Part shown: one piece after another, positions 13,501-26,703 of the stretch
Layout of the letters: each line of letters begins with the position of its first letter
Numbering within the stretch: position 1 is the stretch's first letter
Source: Bolinopsis microptera
Taxonomy: Eukaryota > Ctenophora > Tentaculata > Lobata > Bolinopsidae
NCBI RefSeq assembly: GCF_026151205.1
Contig: NC_087075.1
Location: forward strand, 10,648,303-10,712,302
Direction of reading: 5' to 3'
DNA: 64,000 nucleotides
The notes under the pieces: model-generated
Database searches by the model: none
Told to the model about the DNA's origin: nothing
What the model saw: only the letters and a program-made list of their open reading frames with translations
Translations under genes and position numbers: made by a program

Positions 13501-16500
13501 AATATCTTATCAGGATTTAGGATATAAATTTATCTGAACTTACCTAATCATACATTTTATAAATACGTTTAGTTATCTGAACTTACCTAATCTTGGGCCG
13601 AGTCGGAGCCAGCATTGATAAGCAGGTTCCTGTTTCTTCTTTACAAGTGACCTATTTTCGTATTCTGTGGGAGGATTTATGTCATGATTATATTATTTTT
13701 GTGCGATAACTTGAAGAATAAGAACCATAGACTTGATTTAAGAATATAAAATGTTCACAGACAATGAATGTATATTTTGTGAATTGGTTGGAGAGGATCT
13801 AGCTGAATTAACAATCTGTGGGTGCAAATGTAATCACAGAGACATGCTTATAAGATAAAACAATCAAAAAGCGTTAATTGGATGCATCGCTTGTTGAACA
13901 GACATCATTTCAGTTACAAGAGTAAGAATTATCTTCAATAAGAAGAATCAGAGTGATCGGTACTAACTGATAACCCCTGCTATTATATTAATTAAGTGAA
14001 TCTGTACCAATTCCTTCTGTCATAATTAACAGAAGCACTATTCATTTCGGAAAATCACATATTTTTGAGTCAAAACGTTTGACATGATGCATACCGTTAC
14101 TATTTCCATTCACCAACATCACTTCGACTTCTTCTATACAGGCCCCATTTTCACCATGATGATTTGGCATTTCAGAAATTCCATCATCTGAATGTATTAA
14201 AATTCTTTTTTTCTTCGTTCAAAGAGAAATGCAAATTTTTTCCGTACAAATGAACGATAACAATCTTTATGTAAATAGCATGGATTTACTGGATATGTGA
14301 TCATTATTTTGTGATTTTATGATATGTTATTTAGGTGTCTGGTATTAGAAGAGGACTTGAGCTATATAAACTATAAAGTTGAATGAAGGACTAGTTTTAA
14401 TTCTAAATGAAAAGCTCGAATACGATGAGATGTTTAGATACCATGAACAAAAGTGCTATGAAGGTAGATGAAGAGATCATCTTTTTTCTGCCGTCTCTTG
14501 TGAACTAAAAAATGAATAAAATTCCGTTATGTATTTATGCACTTTGAATTATGCTTATCCTGAAAATCGTGTTCATGCTGCTAACTTACGAACTTTTGAC
14601 TCCTCAGTCATTTGTCTCTGTGTCTCATGGTGATATTTGAATGAAGTGAAGGTCTGAGTCACGTTCTCTAAAACATATTTTAAATTCCTGAAACTTCCTT
14701 CTATTCTGGGGATTGTATTGAAAAACATTCAGCAAATACAACAGCAACAGTAACTGCAAGTCAAATGCAGAGCTCACGTTGATCTGGCAACAAGGGTATA
14801 AGTAAGCCACAACGTTGCGAACACAACAGCTAAAAATGCTTCACTCGCTCATGAAAAGGAGAAAGTATGTAGAAACTTCACATATATTACCCAAGCCCTC
14901 CCACTCCCTCCCTCTGTGGCTCTGTAATTACTTTAAGACGCAATAATAGCGTAGAAATTACACTAGCAAGCAATTCTAAACCTTGACCCGAAATGCTAGC
15001 TTACTTTATATGTGAACTCTCCTCTTTGAATTCAATGAACAAAACTGCTTTACATGAATCTATCTAGCAATCATACTTCGAAGAGAACCACCTAATTGAC
15101 TAATTAACTAATTAATTACCAGTAGTAGGCAGAGGGGATGCAGTGCTAGCTACGGAGAGGTTTGGAGAGAGAGGAACATCATTAGGACGGGAAAGTTCAG
15201 GGGAGATTGAGGTGCCGTACTCTGCGTTACCGTTCTGATGCGTCTAATCAGGGTGGAGGTTATTATATTATTACACAAATTGTAGTGTTAAACTACACTA
15301 AATATCTTACTTCATTTCTCCGATATAAATTAAGGGTTAGCATGATTATTATAGCAATCCGAGTGAGTGGAAAAGAATAGAAACTTGAAGCTGATAGTCA
15401 AAGTTGATTAAGCATAAGCTTGATCGAGCCTCGTGAAATGGATTAATAGAAGACTAAAATTACTTACTTAATTAATAGATTAATTAATTAATTAATTACT
15501 TAATTAATTAATATAAGATTAATTAATTAATTGATATAAAACATACAGGAACAGGGCTTGTTAGTTCGGCTCCCTTGTTATCTAGTCCGGTAGCAGCTAC
15601 TTGCTTTATTTCTATAATATCTGAAGTATTAGTAATTTAATTCTTGGATTAAATATTTTCAGACAATAAATATTTTAGTACTTTATTTATCAAACAAATT
15701 AATGATCACAGTGGACAAAAGTTGGTAATTAGATCACTTTACAACATTTGGATCACACATCACAACCACGTATCGCACTCATACATCACAACTTAATATT
15801 GAAAATCTTTGATTTTTAGACCCTACGATCGAAAACTACAGACAAAAAGAACTAAAATCCACTATAATATAATAGTAACTAGCCGAGTTACTAAGGCAAC
15901 TAATTTGGTTGCTATAGTAACTTGTGCCCGTTGCTATGGTAACTAGTGCCCCAAACTAAGAAACACGAAAGTAGAACACCTGTCTGATTACTTGTAGTAG
16001 TTTTAGTTTTGTGTAGGAATGTGAGGACTACAACTAGTATTATCCAGACCAGGCAGAGAGCCAGTCCTACTGGCAGAGTGTAGTGCCAGGTCCTGGGGAG
16101 GATGGGTTAGTGGTTAATAAGTAATTAGTAATTAGTAATTAGTAATTAGTAATTAGTAATTAGTAATTAGTAATTAGTAATTAGTATTTAGTAATTAGTA
16201 ATTAGATATTGAATCATTGATGTGTTAATTGATATGAGACTTGTTTTTAAATTTTTTTGGTTTTAATCTGACAAAAGGTCTTATGAGTTATGTGGACGTC
16301 GAATCATCTAAATCTCACCGATTAAATCGTAAACTTTTTGCAATGGTACTAATATTATAATTAAAACATATCAATATTATTTATTAACAAGTCTGACTTA
16401 GTTATAGTAGTTACTTTATACTTACTTGATTGTGTTCTTATCTACAAACACTGGGCATGTGATCTGCTCACAGTTGTAGCAGTCACATGTCTTGTTGTTT

Positions 16501-19500
16501 ACAGTATCCGAACAGTCAAACACATCCTGATGAAGAATTCAGTGTTAGAAATATAAGTTAAGTTAACAATGTTAGAAATATTGGAAATTTTAAAAGTAAA
16601 GAAAAAAAGTGAAAGGTGAAAAAGCGAGATTCCAAAATTGGATGCAAAGAATCTCACTTTTTTTCACATGGACTACCCCTTCCTACACTTAATGATCTTT
16701 ATTCAACCCAACACACGTTGGTGTATTATTAGCAACTTAAGTTCTAACCTCATCAGTTTTAGGCTTCACGTACTCTACAGAGGAAGTATCCTGGACGATG
16801 AACTCTACTTTTAGGTCTGTGTAAGCGTTATCTCCTAGCTTCACGTAGAATGTCTTCTGGTCACAGTCAGCACTTCCACACACGTACACGATCCCTGGAT
16901 GAGGGTTTAGTTAAAATGTCTACTTGAGATAAAACGCAATCACTTTTAAGATAAGAAGTTCCACTTTCAAACACAGGTTTTAGACGGGATGTTTTAATTT
17001 CGATATTGAGTTTAAATTTTCAACTTTAATCTTTTAATTGAACAGTAAAATTCACATAGGGAAGTAAAAATTATCACCCATCGAGCACAGTTTCCTGAAG
17101 ACCCAAATTTCTCGGTTACCTACCAATTCCGCCGGAGATGGAATCCCGCACGTTCTTGCAAGCGTCGTAAATACGCCGCGCAGCATCTTTAGTGATGAAG
17201 TATCTGATACCGGACACTGTGGTCCTCGAATCAGTGGCATTCAAAGTCGAATTAGTTATCTGAAATAGGGAGAACCATCAATTGCAAAGCTCAAGAATGT
17301 CTGATAGTGATACAAAATATTGCACGAATAAGATAGATAGATAAATATTTCTAACAGAACCAATCATACCAGAAATTTCTAATCACACATGAAGACTATT
17401 ATCAGCATACTTAAAATACCTGAATGAACTGGGCGTGGTTGGGATCACAAAAGAAAGCACATTCTATTGCCTGGAAGTCCCAGTAGCATGCATCACAACC
17501 GCCTATGATGTTCTTCACTACGTCCAACCTGAAATATTAGAGAATGTTAATTTTGTACATATAATACATGTAATAGGTAGGTCTCATCTAAAATTAACTG
17601 TTTTTGAACAAGTTTGATCGTTAAAAAGGTTTGTATCTTACTGTTTGATAAAGTCTTGGAGCTGATCTTTATCACAGCAAACATTCTCTTTATCTGCGTA
17701 CTGGAAAATGTAAATTATACTACAGAGAGAACGGAAAAAGCATATGAAATAACCCCAGCCTCACCAAGATCACCAAGATTACCAAGATCACCAAGATCAC
17801 CAAGATCACCAAGATCACCAAAATCACCAAGATCACCAAGATTACCAAGATCACCAAGATCACCAAGATCACCAAGATCACCAAGATCACTGATCAAACG
17901 TTTTGATAGTCTTTATATTTATGTATATTGTATAAGTAACTTATGTTTAGTTTTATATTTAATAGGCAAGTTATATCGATATTTCGACTAACCATAGGAC
18001 AAGCAGTCTTCAAGAGTTGTAGGTGTTCATCGTCAGGTACTATTGGATCCACTGTATTATGAGCACAGGGTAAACTTGATCCACAGGAATTCTGAGGTGG
18101 GGAATGTGTTAGAAATGAGAATATAACAAGGATATAACAAGAATATAACAAGAATATAACATATAATACCTTCCGGGAATTATATCCACTAAAAGTCTCG
18201 GACACTGAGAGCTGATAATTTGCCGATATATCCCGCAAGGGAAGCATATAATAAACTAGAAACCCGCTAGTTGAAAGCTTTGTTCGAAGAAATTTAAAAA
18301 ATCAGTTATGTTTTAATTTCTATTCATCATCTAGCTCTGTTATACTGTAGAAATTTTGGATTCTTTCGTCAAGTTTTAGATATAAATAGATATATTCTCG
18401 ATTGTATTGCCTGAATAAATAGTATCTGGAGAGAATATTTGTAGGATACAATACTTGAGTAGGAACAGTGTGCCTCGTGACGTGTAAAGCTGTAGGTGCT
18501 TTGCACGACAATAGCTGGATAACGCAACATTGTTCACACTTCACACACGTTTCGTGTACCTTCTTAGCTTATCAATTACAGTGAATGGGATATTGAGTAG
18601 GGATAAGGGAATGTTATGACATGATTGGATCTTGTGATATAAAGTAACAGTAGCTCATCGCATGTAATCCTCAACAAGCTAGTATATTTTTACTACAAGC
18701 TTACAGGAAAAATGTTTCATCCTTTTATTTTGTTCTCGATAGACTCGGCCTGGGTCAGCTGCCTTATAAAGCGAAACAAATCTATTCATTGCTATAGCTC
18801 AATTTAGAACATGTTCACTTCTTAATTTCTAGCTTCTATGTACAGAGTTGTCATATGAACTCTACCCCAGATCTAGCCCATATTTTCTAGGTCAATTATA
18901 TTCAATCCATGGATCACATCACTAATTATACGCCACAAGCTTCAAGCTTATTCACGCTGTTATCAATCTACCTTTTTGTTCGTATTGATTCGTGATCAAA
19001 GGGACCTGGGACAGTTACAATATTCCGTATTATTACAACCTGTTCCTGACCATATATTTATCTTGTACGATTTTAAAGCTTTTTTTTAGTATGAGTGTTG
19101 TGCCTTATAATATGGTAAACACTAGTTTTCTGCCTACCTAGCTCATAGGCTTCCTCAAACCTGTAAATCCACTAGCTGAAAGCTTTATTCAAGGAAATTT
19201 AAAATCAGTTATGTTATAGTTTCTTTTCATCATGAATCATCTATCTATCTACTTATCTATGATCTAGCAGCTAGCTCCGTAATATAAATTATATGGATTT
19301 TTATTTGCTGTTAACGATAAAGGTTTTATTTAATTCCCTAATCGATACTTTTCACCGCATCAAAAAACATCAATCACAACCACAGTTATGGATAAATTGT
19401 AAATTGTAATGTGAGCTGGTTATGACTACGTATCATAGAGCATGGCAACGCGCGTTGCTAATCTGTTCTTGCTCGCGCACGTGCAATCTCTTGATGTTGC

Positions 19501-20035
19501 TAAGCAACGACGCAGTTAACCTTTGCTAAAATAACGCCATTATTCTAACGTTTATTTTACCTCACTTCCGACGTTCGTTAATAATAATTATAAAAAATCT
19601 AAAGCAAGAAACCTCGATCAAAATTTTAAGAATGCTATATTCTATTCCTATCCTTTTTACAACCCTGATAAAAATGGCGAGGTTTCAACTCCATTTGCGA
19701 GCTGAAATTGGTGTCACCATAGGGTAATTTTTTGGTAATGTCCCCGTTGTCGGGGGGATTTCGTCAAGTTAAAATATAATACAGATAATATAGCATGAAA
19801 CACATAACATAATATAACAGTATAAGCTTATAAAGTTATAAGGTATCAGGAATAATATGGCACTTTGCCTAAAATTAAATTGATATGAAACTCAATAATA
19901 ATCTAAAATGATTTCTACCTGTAGGATACATTTCCCAGGTTCGTGTGTGTACTCATCGCTATAGTCCTCCGTATACACACAGAGCAGTAAACACGCTGAT
20001 AGGACCGCCGCGGTAAGGGCTGATCTAGTGTTCAT
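7596..20035 (-). CDS. NPC1: NPC1-type intracellular cholesterol transporter, 25 exons
   Basis: Late-endosome/lysosome membrane protein that takes sterol from NPC2 and exports it. Exons, 5' to 3': 19919-20035, 17993-18091, 17642-17700, 17420-17528, 17124-17259, 16749-16894, 16426-16526, 15980-16092, 15547-15599, 15120-15234, 14590-14667, 14442-14504, 14095-14187, 13587-13664, 13225-13324, 11854-11959, 11509-11632, 11195-11345, 10773-11046 (or from 11085), 10434-10565, 10025-10186, 9693-9824, 9322-9473, 8453-9086, 7596-8302. Phases agree at every junction except across one single-base frameshift in the 634-nt exon. About 1344 residues, close to the usual size. Visible parts are a signal peptide, the Cys-rich N-terminal domain ([17 protein letters not shown]), the first membrane helix, the luminal domain ([13 protein letters not shown]), the sterol-sensing domain ([20 protein letters not shown]) and the C-terminal helices ([15 protein letters not shown]). 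The protein ends ...FLGFLGD, without a dileucine lysosomal tail. Confidence 0.93.
8590..8605 (-). other. NPC1: Single-base frameshift in NPC1
   Basis: The upstream frame reads ...ESDPCCWNK and then runs to a stop within about 30 bases. A frame offset by one base resumes [17 protein letters not shown] and stays open to the donor at 8453. The switch falls in an A/G homopolymer (AATAAGGGG on the minus strand). One missing base there explains it and restores the phase of the last junction. Confidence 0.75.
12023..13072. mobile_element. TIR element with poly-G ends in an NPC1 intron
   Basis: The left end is 23 G followed by TGCAGGTACTTTTTTGATGG. The right end (13026-13072) is the exact inverse, ending in 22 C, giving about 25 bp of matched TIR plus the homopolymers. 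TTAA occurs just outside both ends, but the target duplication is not clear. Inside are AAAAGTACC-GT-GGTACTTTT palindromes at about 12910 and 12945, a degenerate one near 12125, and a 42-bp satellite. No transposase was found, so it is non-autonomous. Confidence 0.65.
12210..12590 (+). repeat. 42-bp tandem repeat, about 8-9 copies
   Basis: The unit contains TTGGGTTTTTCTGAAATTAT followed by ACCTAGCTTGTTGTAGATCT. Units differ by a few bases (TGTTG or CGGTG variants), and one carries a 13-bp internal duplication near 12360. It lies inside the poly-G TIR element. Confidence 0.8.
15471..15535 (+). repeat. TTAA-rich microsatellite
   Basis: Runs of TTAATTAA units lie in the NPC1 intron between the exons at 15547-15599 and 15120-15234. 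Confidence 0.7.
16113..16206 (+). repeat. Heptamer repeat (TAATTAG)n
   Basis: About 12-13 near-perfect copies of a 7-bp unit in an NPC1 intron, immediately upstream (gene sense) of the exon at 15980-16092. Confidence 0.8.
17756..17895 (+). repeat. 9-bp minisatellite (AAGATCACC)n
   Basis: About 15 copies lie in the NPC1 intron between exons 2 and 3. Because the period is a multiple of three it stays open on both strands (Pro-Arg-Ser on plus, Leu-Gly-Asp on minus), but phase-matched NPC1 exons flank it on both sides and it does not encode a protein. Confidence 0.85.
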
Positions 20036-20435
20036 GGTTAGGAGAGAGAGGTTGTTACCGCACCATTACACAGTACCTATAAGTGGGCGGTAAAGTTAGC
20101 GGTGTAGTGAGAAAGGGAGCTTTCACTCGGTTTAAAACAGGGAAATGTATCAACTGTAACAAAATTTTATGATATAATAAAATTTCAAACAATTGAAACC
20201 ATCAAATTGGCGGGCATACGATCCGTTTCATGGTATGGTTATAGAAAAAACAATACCAATCCTCAGTGCAGTTGAGCTCTCTCTTTGGGAAACCAAGCAA
20301 CAACTATTTATTAATAGAATAAAATAAATATAATAATATGTAGTAGTCAGTGTAGCTTACGTTGCAATTATCGAGCTCTGTTATCTTTTGTAAATTGCGA
20401 TAAGTTCAGTTTGATGCTACCGCGTAGTTAGCCTT
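20036..20435. promoter_or_regulatory. Region upstream of NPC1
   Basis: The sequence directly right of the NPC1 start codon should hold its promoter and 5' UTR. No clear TATA box in gene orientation was seen, and the retrotransposon fragment begins about 400 bp away. Confidence 0.3.
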
Positions 20436-20471
20436 TGCGTGTGTACTTGTACATTCCTATACAAGTACACT

Positions 20472-21384
20472 ATGGAGGATGATCGTAAGGTGACCCAATC
20501 TCTGGACCAAATTCAAGGATTCGAGTATGATGAACAGACAAAATTGAAGGACAGTTGTACTAAGTGGTTCATTGCGCTGGGAAAAGAACTGAAAATAGAC
20601 GAAGGAGATATTGGTGGAGAATATGGACAGAGAAATATTTATGGCTCCAACTGTCTATAAAAAGCATCTGGCACTTCGGCTTGTGGAAGCAATAGACCTC
20701 GTTCAACGGCATGAATGCCAGATGGCTAAAATGGAGGAGATCATATATTTCTTGAAGACGGAAGCGTTAGAAGACAAGGATAAGTTGATCAGGCTGCAGG
20801 GCCAGCTGCTTGTGCAGAAGGACAAAGAACTAGAGTTGTTTAAGACATCGGTTAAGAAGACAGTGCAAACAACGGTGGAGTCAGGGATTAAGAGCTACAG
20901 TGCAGCTGTACAACAGAAAGGTGAAAGTGGTACGGTCTGCGACAGTAACATACTGAAGAAGGTGATGAAGAGTGTGGCTGCAGAGGAGGACAGGAGCAAG
21001 AACCTGATTGTGTTTGGGTTGAAAGAAGAAGAGGGAGAACAGCTTCCAGCGCTAGTAACCGCAGTTCTGGAGGAGATTGGGGAGAAACCTCACTTCGAAG
21101 CGACTAGAGTCGGCAGGAAGATGACAGGTAGTACGACTATCCGACCAGTAAAGATCACTGTCCCAAGCTCAACAGCGGTTCAACAGATTCTGATGAAAAC
21201 AGGAAGACTGAGGCTAGTTGAGACCCACAAAAATGTATGGATCTGTCCAGATAGATCTAGCGAAGAACGAGCAACGAGGAAACATCTGGTTACCGACCTG
21301 AAGAAGAAAAGGGCTGAACAGACTCATCTCGACCACTATATCCGGTACGGGAAAGTCTGTAGCCGTGATAAGAAACCACCATGA
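20472..21384 (+). pseudogene. LINE ORF1-type nucleic-acid-binding protein, frameshifted
   Basis: In non-LTR elements ORF1 proteins coat the RNA and form the RNP. The first frame (20472-20660) begins MEDDRKVTQSLDQIQG; the second (20611-21384) continues MAPTVYKKHLALRLVEAIDL, so a frameshift falls near 20605-20625. The second frame has a charged coiled-coil-like segment (KDKLIRLQGQLLVQKDKELE). An RRM-like part follows with SKNLIVFGLKEEEGEQ, then VGRKMTG...RPVKITVPSS, then WICPDRSSEERATRKHL. This resembles the transposase-22/RRM ORF1 of CR1-like and L2-like elements. About 300 residues, the usual size. It stops at 21382-21384. Confidence 0.65.
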
Positions 21385-21510
21385 AGCAACTCATGTCTCT
21401 CGGACACTGATCAGTATTTGAATGAGTATTGTGTATCTTAATAGTTTTCGGACGTTATCTGTATTTGAGAGACAATTTTATAATTTATATACGAGCTATT
21501 TCTTGATTGT

Positions 21511-21590
21511 TTCACACTTCATATTTCATAATTTGTTTCACACTTCATATTTCATAATTTGTTTCACACTTCATATTTCATAATTTTATT
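21511..21590 (+). repeat. 26-bp tandem repeat, three copies
   Basis: The unit TTTCACACTTCATATTTCAT plus AATTTG occurs three times in the 3' region of the ORF1 element. A short 3'-UTR repeat is common in non-LTR elements. Confidence 0.75.
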
Positions 21591-22270
21591 ACTAGGTGGA
21601 GGTGACGTTATTGAGACTTTGGGCGGCCATAAACCTCGTGTTTTAAAAGTTGTCCTCTGTACTTGTTTCACTGACCCACGCTTTATAGCATTTATACATT
21701 TCGGCCCATTTTATATGTTTGTTCGATTTGCTGTACATTTGTATATTTGCTATTTTGTAAAAGTTTCAAATCAAATCAAATCATATAAACGGAAGACAGG
21801 AGACACTTCAAAAGTTCAAAAATACTATTCAATTATCATAAAATTTAAAATATCAATCAAGAAAAGGATAAAACGAATTACTTTTTGAAATATATCTGAC
21901 CATAAACTCAAATTGAAATACACACGTTTTCCGCAAGATACAGCTGATTAACGCTAGAAAACACACAATGATAATCTTGTAATCGAATTTCACCCCACAT
22001 TCATGGACCGGCACAATTGTAAGAATTTCGAACGATTCGTGCTGAATCAAGAGATATATTAGAACTGCTCGAGAAGGTGTGGCTCGGGCAGACTTAGGAT
22101 CTCACCATCAAGTATAAAACAGAAATTAAACAAAGGGATAACATAGAGCAGATGTTGTCACCGCATTATCACGAACAGCACGAACAAAGACAGAATAATA
22201 AGACTGGTACACGTGACCCTATAATGGTGTAGAGTACACACAACACACCGACAGAGATTGCTCAGTATAC

Positions 22271-22348
22271 AAAGTACAAATTGCGTGCGGAGTAAGTAGG
22301 GAGTCAGTGGGGAGTAAGTTTAGACTTACTCCGCACGCAATTTGTACG
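22271..22348. repeat. Perfect 24-bp inverted repeat with 30-bp loop
   Basis: The left arm runs from GTACAAATTGCG to GGAGTAAGT; the right arm is the exact reverse complement. The loop itself contains direct GGGAGTAAGT-like repeats. No gene overlaps it, and the flanking DNA from 21785 to 23017 has no other supported feature. Confidence 0.7.
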
Positions 22349-23804
22349 CAGATTCAGTTCTAGGTATAAATAAGCGTACTGTAACGTACAGTGCCTTGTC
22401 TTTTGTCAGCATTGTTGCGTGTGCACTTTAATTTAGTTTAATGCGTGGTTTGTTCGCTTACCGCTCATTTACCGGAATCCGGATGTTTTGTAATTTGAGG
22501 ATTCCAAATTTGGGGTATTTGAAGCGTGCAGTCTTTGAGCTTATCAGGTTAAATAATTTCGTGTTTTCATGAATCGTATTACAGTTTTTCTGTGAAGATT
22601 CTTTTTGAAAGTTAGTGTGATGTCAGTGTGGAGGTCAGCTGAAAGTCTGAACGGAAACTTTTAACATGGCCTCGTTGTGGTCGGTATATAATCTCTTCAT
22701 GATTTAATTCTGCCATTTTTAATTACAACTTTTAGTCATCGCTTCAATATACTTTGTGCTACCTTATTCAACATGCGTAATGCACTAATACAGCAAGGCT
22801 GGAAGTGGACAAATTCAACCATTCGCCAATGGAAACTAATATGTAAATTGGTTTTGTAGTAAAAAAGCAAGTGAACAGATATAGGTCAAACTGAATGATT
22901 AATGAGGCACTGTAAAATATAAAACTACATCTGAATTTTGCTTGAGAAGAAGCCAAAAAACGAGCATAAGTTTAAAAACGAGTCCTTCATAATTTATCAA
23001 ACCAGTTTCTTAAACCGGTAAATAAAAATACTTGTCAAGGAACTAGCACAACCGCTGTAATTCTAGAGTAAGTGGGAACAAGTGAAACAATCCTATGAGG
23101 TGATTATGATCAGATTATCTATATTACCTGATAAATAATAAAACCTAATTATTTCATTTTCAGAGTTTTATAGTCACAATTTTCGTATTACTCAGTTGAT
23201 GAAGTAAAATATAATGTGACAAAGTAAAATATATTCGAAGAAATAGTGTTAAACATAATTTGTTGCTTACTAAGTTTGTTACTGTTGTCTTAAACGAATT
23301 TGTTGCTTTAATGTTGCCTTACTGTTATCTTAATGTTGTCTTAATGTTGTCTTATCGTTTGTTGTCTTATTGGTGTTTGTTGCGTTAATGCTGTCTTAAT
23401 GTTGTCTTATTGTTGTCTTAATGTTGCATCGGTGTTCATTCTAGTTCCCGTCATAAGAAACAATTTATTGTGTGATAGTGTTAATATAGTTGCTGTTGTT
23501 GTCGTTGTTGAAACTGTGATTGAAATGTCGAGATGTGAAAAGCTGAACACATTTATAGAGGGGGGGGGGGGGGGGGGAGAGGAGGAACTTTGTATGAAAC
23601 CTCGTTAAACTATAAGATCAATGTAATTAAAATTAAACTGGCAAATAAAAATACTTGTCAAGGAACTAGCACTGTAATTGTAAAGTAAGTGGGAACAAGT
23701 GAAACAACCGATTAAGTAATCAATGTCAATTGTAAAGAACCAAAAAGGCCCCGAATAATGTCATAACAAAAAAGCCCTCTGTGAGTTACAACAGGATTAA
23801 ATAT

Positions 23805-23936
23805 CTACACACCGGCAAGGTACACACCGGCAAGGTACAAACCGGCAACGTTATACTTCAACAAGGAATTCGCACAATCTGAATCACTACAGGAGAGCAT
23901 AAAACTCAGAATTAACACAACTCTAGTGTCCACCAT
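23805..23936 (-). CDS. Candidate small secreted peptide or first exon
   Basis: A 43-residue frame starts MVDTRVVLILSFMLSCSDSD and has the layout of a cleavable signal peptide: charged start, hydrophobic core, then small residues and Cys. The last third (LYLAGVYLAGV) comes from a short direct repeat (ACCTTGCCGGTGTGT type). Each repeat offers a GT donor-like site, so the frame may be the first exon of a minus-strand gene ending near 23830. No downstream exon was found and no family is recognised. Confidence 0.3.
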   Translation of the reverse strand: MVDTRVVLILSFMLSCSDSDCANSLLKYNVAGLYLAGVYLAGV

Positions 23937-26703
23937 TGTGCTGATTCTAACTCAACCCCTTGTTAAAATTGGACATATACTAGGCTCTTGGCTATTTTCG
24001 TTGCACGAGTATAAAAGTATAAATGACGTTATCAACAATGAAATATATTGAAATGTGACTCGTGATGTGTTATGTGTAATAATGCACATAATATGCAGGT
24101 TTCTGTGAGTAATATTTGTGTCTAGACCGAGTGAGAGTCCTTGTTCGTTACTATCAGTTTAAGTTGTGAAGTATTCGTTGTGTTGTACTGCCAAATTTGT
24201 CACACTATTTAATCTAAATTGGTAGGGGGTAATAATGATTTTGTCATGAAGATGATAGCTCTAGGATTGAGTTTAACCACGCGAGATAATGTCTTGAGTA
24301 TTTTATTCATTAAACTTAACTTCCTTGTGGACCATTTGCCAGTAAATTAAAGCTTTGTTTTCTATGGTGCATTGACGCCAGTATATTTGTTAAAAACTTA
24401 CGTCTTAAACATGGGATCGATCAAACTTTACGATTTCTCTCCGGTCTATAACATTACCAGTACCATTACCAGTTAAACTATATAACTATATAAGAAGTAT
24501 TGTTGTTATCTGTTTGTTGACGCGGGTGTGTGACGTGTGTTAAACGCATTGTACTGTTACTTCACACCTTTCACACCTTTGACAACGTTGACACAGTGCA
24601 TACACACATGAAGATTGCAGAATACTGCATATGTTGCTTTTATCATGTTGTCAGAGCCACATCTTCATTACATAACACTAGTCATTTCATTATATAACAC
24701 TAAATATAACAAGATTAAATTGATCAAAAACAAATCTACACAAGCTGTAAATACGTAAAGCTGTAAATACGTATACTCAAGCATATACCTAAACTCATTC
24801 ATGTTCTAAATAAGAGTGACAAACGAAAAGGTAGCGACAAAGAGTGACAAAGTGACAAAGAGTGACAAAGTGACAAAGAGTGACAAACGAAAAGGTAGCG
24901 ACTGAAGTAAAGGATATAATGTCGGGTATACTGATATCATTTTCAAAGTGAGCCGTTTGCACACTTGACTGTTACATACCTATTCCATATTTTGTAACTT
25001 TAATTATTTAACAAGATTATTAGTCATTAGTTAATCATGTCTTGCTAATGCTTAGCTTAATTTTGGTAATTATTCAATTATAAACCTGCACAGATTTACC
25101 TCTCAGCGACCCGTCCGTTTGTTGTTGAAGTTTAATATTTTCTTATTTTATTTCTTTTGAAATTTCCTGCCAGTTATTTTCCCGTTAAGTAACGAAAAAA
25201 ATTATCAAAGGGGTTCATTCCTGTTTTTGAAACTTGTTACGTAGTTGCAAATTGTTTGAATTCTCGTGAGATTATGAAATTTTAAAATTAGGATTATGAC
25301 CTTATCGAACGTTAAACCCCATAGCTTTTTACAGGACATCGTAAATCGTTCAATGACTGTAAACAAAGAAAAAGGGACATTATAAGTTGTGCCATTTCTT
25401 GCGTTTAAGTTGTCAGGAATAGGAAACAGCAAGACAATTAAACAAATACTCGCAGCGAAACAGAATTTAGTCGCAAAATAACTGTACAAAGTATTTGACG
25501 CGAATATAACACACCTACTACAACTTTTAAGCAACTCTGATCACTCTTAACAATAACAACAATATTATAAGCACTATAGCACCAGCAGGAGTAGCACCAG
25601 TAGCAACAAGTTAACACTTGTAGGCTTTACACTGCATTACTATCTCTGGTGATGTAATATCGCTATAGAGAGCTATAGAGAGTATGAGGTGATTATGACC
25701 AGATTATCAAACTATTCGCTTATTATTTGCGGGATCAGCTGAAAGTGGAACGCACAAGAAAGTAATATACCCATGCTTCCACAATCCACAACAAGGCGAC
25801 AAGATGATACAGCAAGGGTCAGCATGAACGGGGTATGAAACTTGTGTTCCCGATGAAATTCCTCGCTTACACTAGCTTACACTAACTGGTAACTCTACTC
25901 AGTGCACATACATTATCATATTAATAGCAGTTATAGCTAGATGTGACCAGATCACCGCATTATATGAGGGTATAAGAGACAAACATTGTCTAGTCATTGG
26001 GCACAGTTTATTGTGTGATAGTGTTGATATAGTTGCTGTTGTTGTTGTTGAAACTGTGAATGAAATGTCGAGATGTGAAAAGCTGAACACATGTAGCTAT
26101 AGAGAAGGGGGGGGGGGGGCGGGGAGAGGAGGAACTTTGTATGAAACCTCGTTAAACTATAAGATCAATTTAATTATGGTAAGATTTCCGTTAATGATTC
26201 TTCTGCAATGATTCACAAGACAAGAAATGGCGGTTAGAACTTTGTTTGATATTACTCCTTCCCAGATCGAAAAGAATACATACAGACCACACTAGTAGGA
26301 ACAAGTTAACACTTGTAGGCTTTACACTGCATTACTATCTCTGGTGATGTAATAACACTATGGAGAGCATGAGGTGATTATGACCAGATTATCAAACTAT
26401 TCGGTTATACGCGGGATCAGCTAAAAGTGGAATGCACAAGAAAATAATATATACCCACTTCCACAACAAAGCGACAAGAGTAAGACGATATTACAGCAAA
26501 GGTCAGCCTGAACGAGGTATGAAACTCGTGTTCCCGATGAAATTCCTCGCTTCCACTAGCTCACTACACATACATTATATAAATAGCAGTTATAGCTTGA
26601 TGTGACCAGATCACCTCATTGATGGTATAAGAGGTAAACATTGTCTAGTGCTCGCTTGAGTCTTTAGATACAGTTTATTGTGTGATAGTGTCGATATATA
26701 TAT

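Larger units (their letters stand above)
20439..21784 (+). mobile_element. Non-LTR retrotransposon copy with ORF1 and 3' tail, no ORF2
   Basis: An ORF1-type protein (20472-21384) is followed by about 380 bp of AT-rich 3' region and a tail of AAGTTTC plus ATCAA-type pentamers, matching the tail at 72-109. No reverse transcriptase or endonuclease frame lies between ORF1 and the tail. The element is therefore an ORF1-only (half-LINE) copy or an internal deletion. The 5' boundary is not defined. Confidence 0.6.

Noticed and set aside
17614-17991. Pro-Arg-Ser repeat protein, and Leu-Gly-Asp on the other strand
   Set aside because: It is a 9-bp intronic minisatellite inside NPC1; both strands are open only because of the period.
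23399-23608. Gly-rich proteins at the poly-G runs (also 26011-26211)
   Set aside because: The frames pass through variable homopolymers in a duplicated non-coding module and differ between copies.
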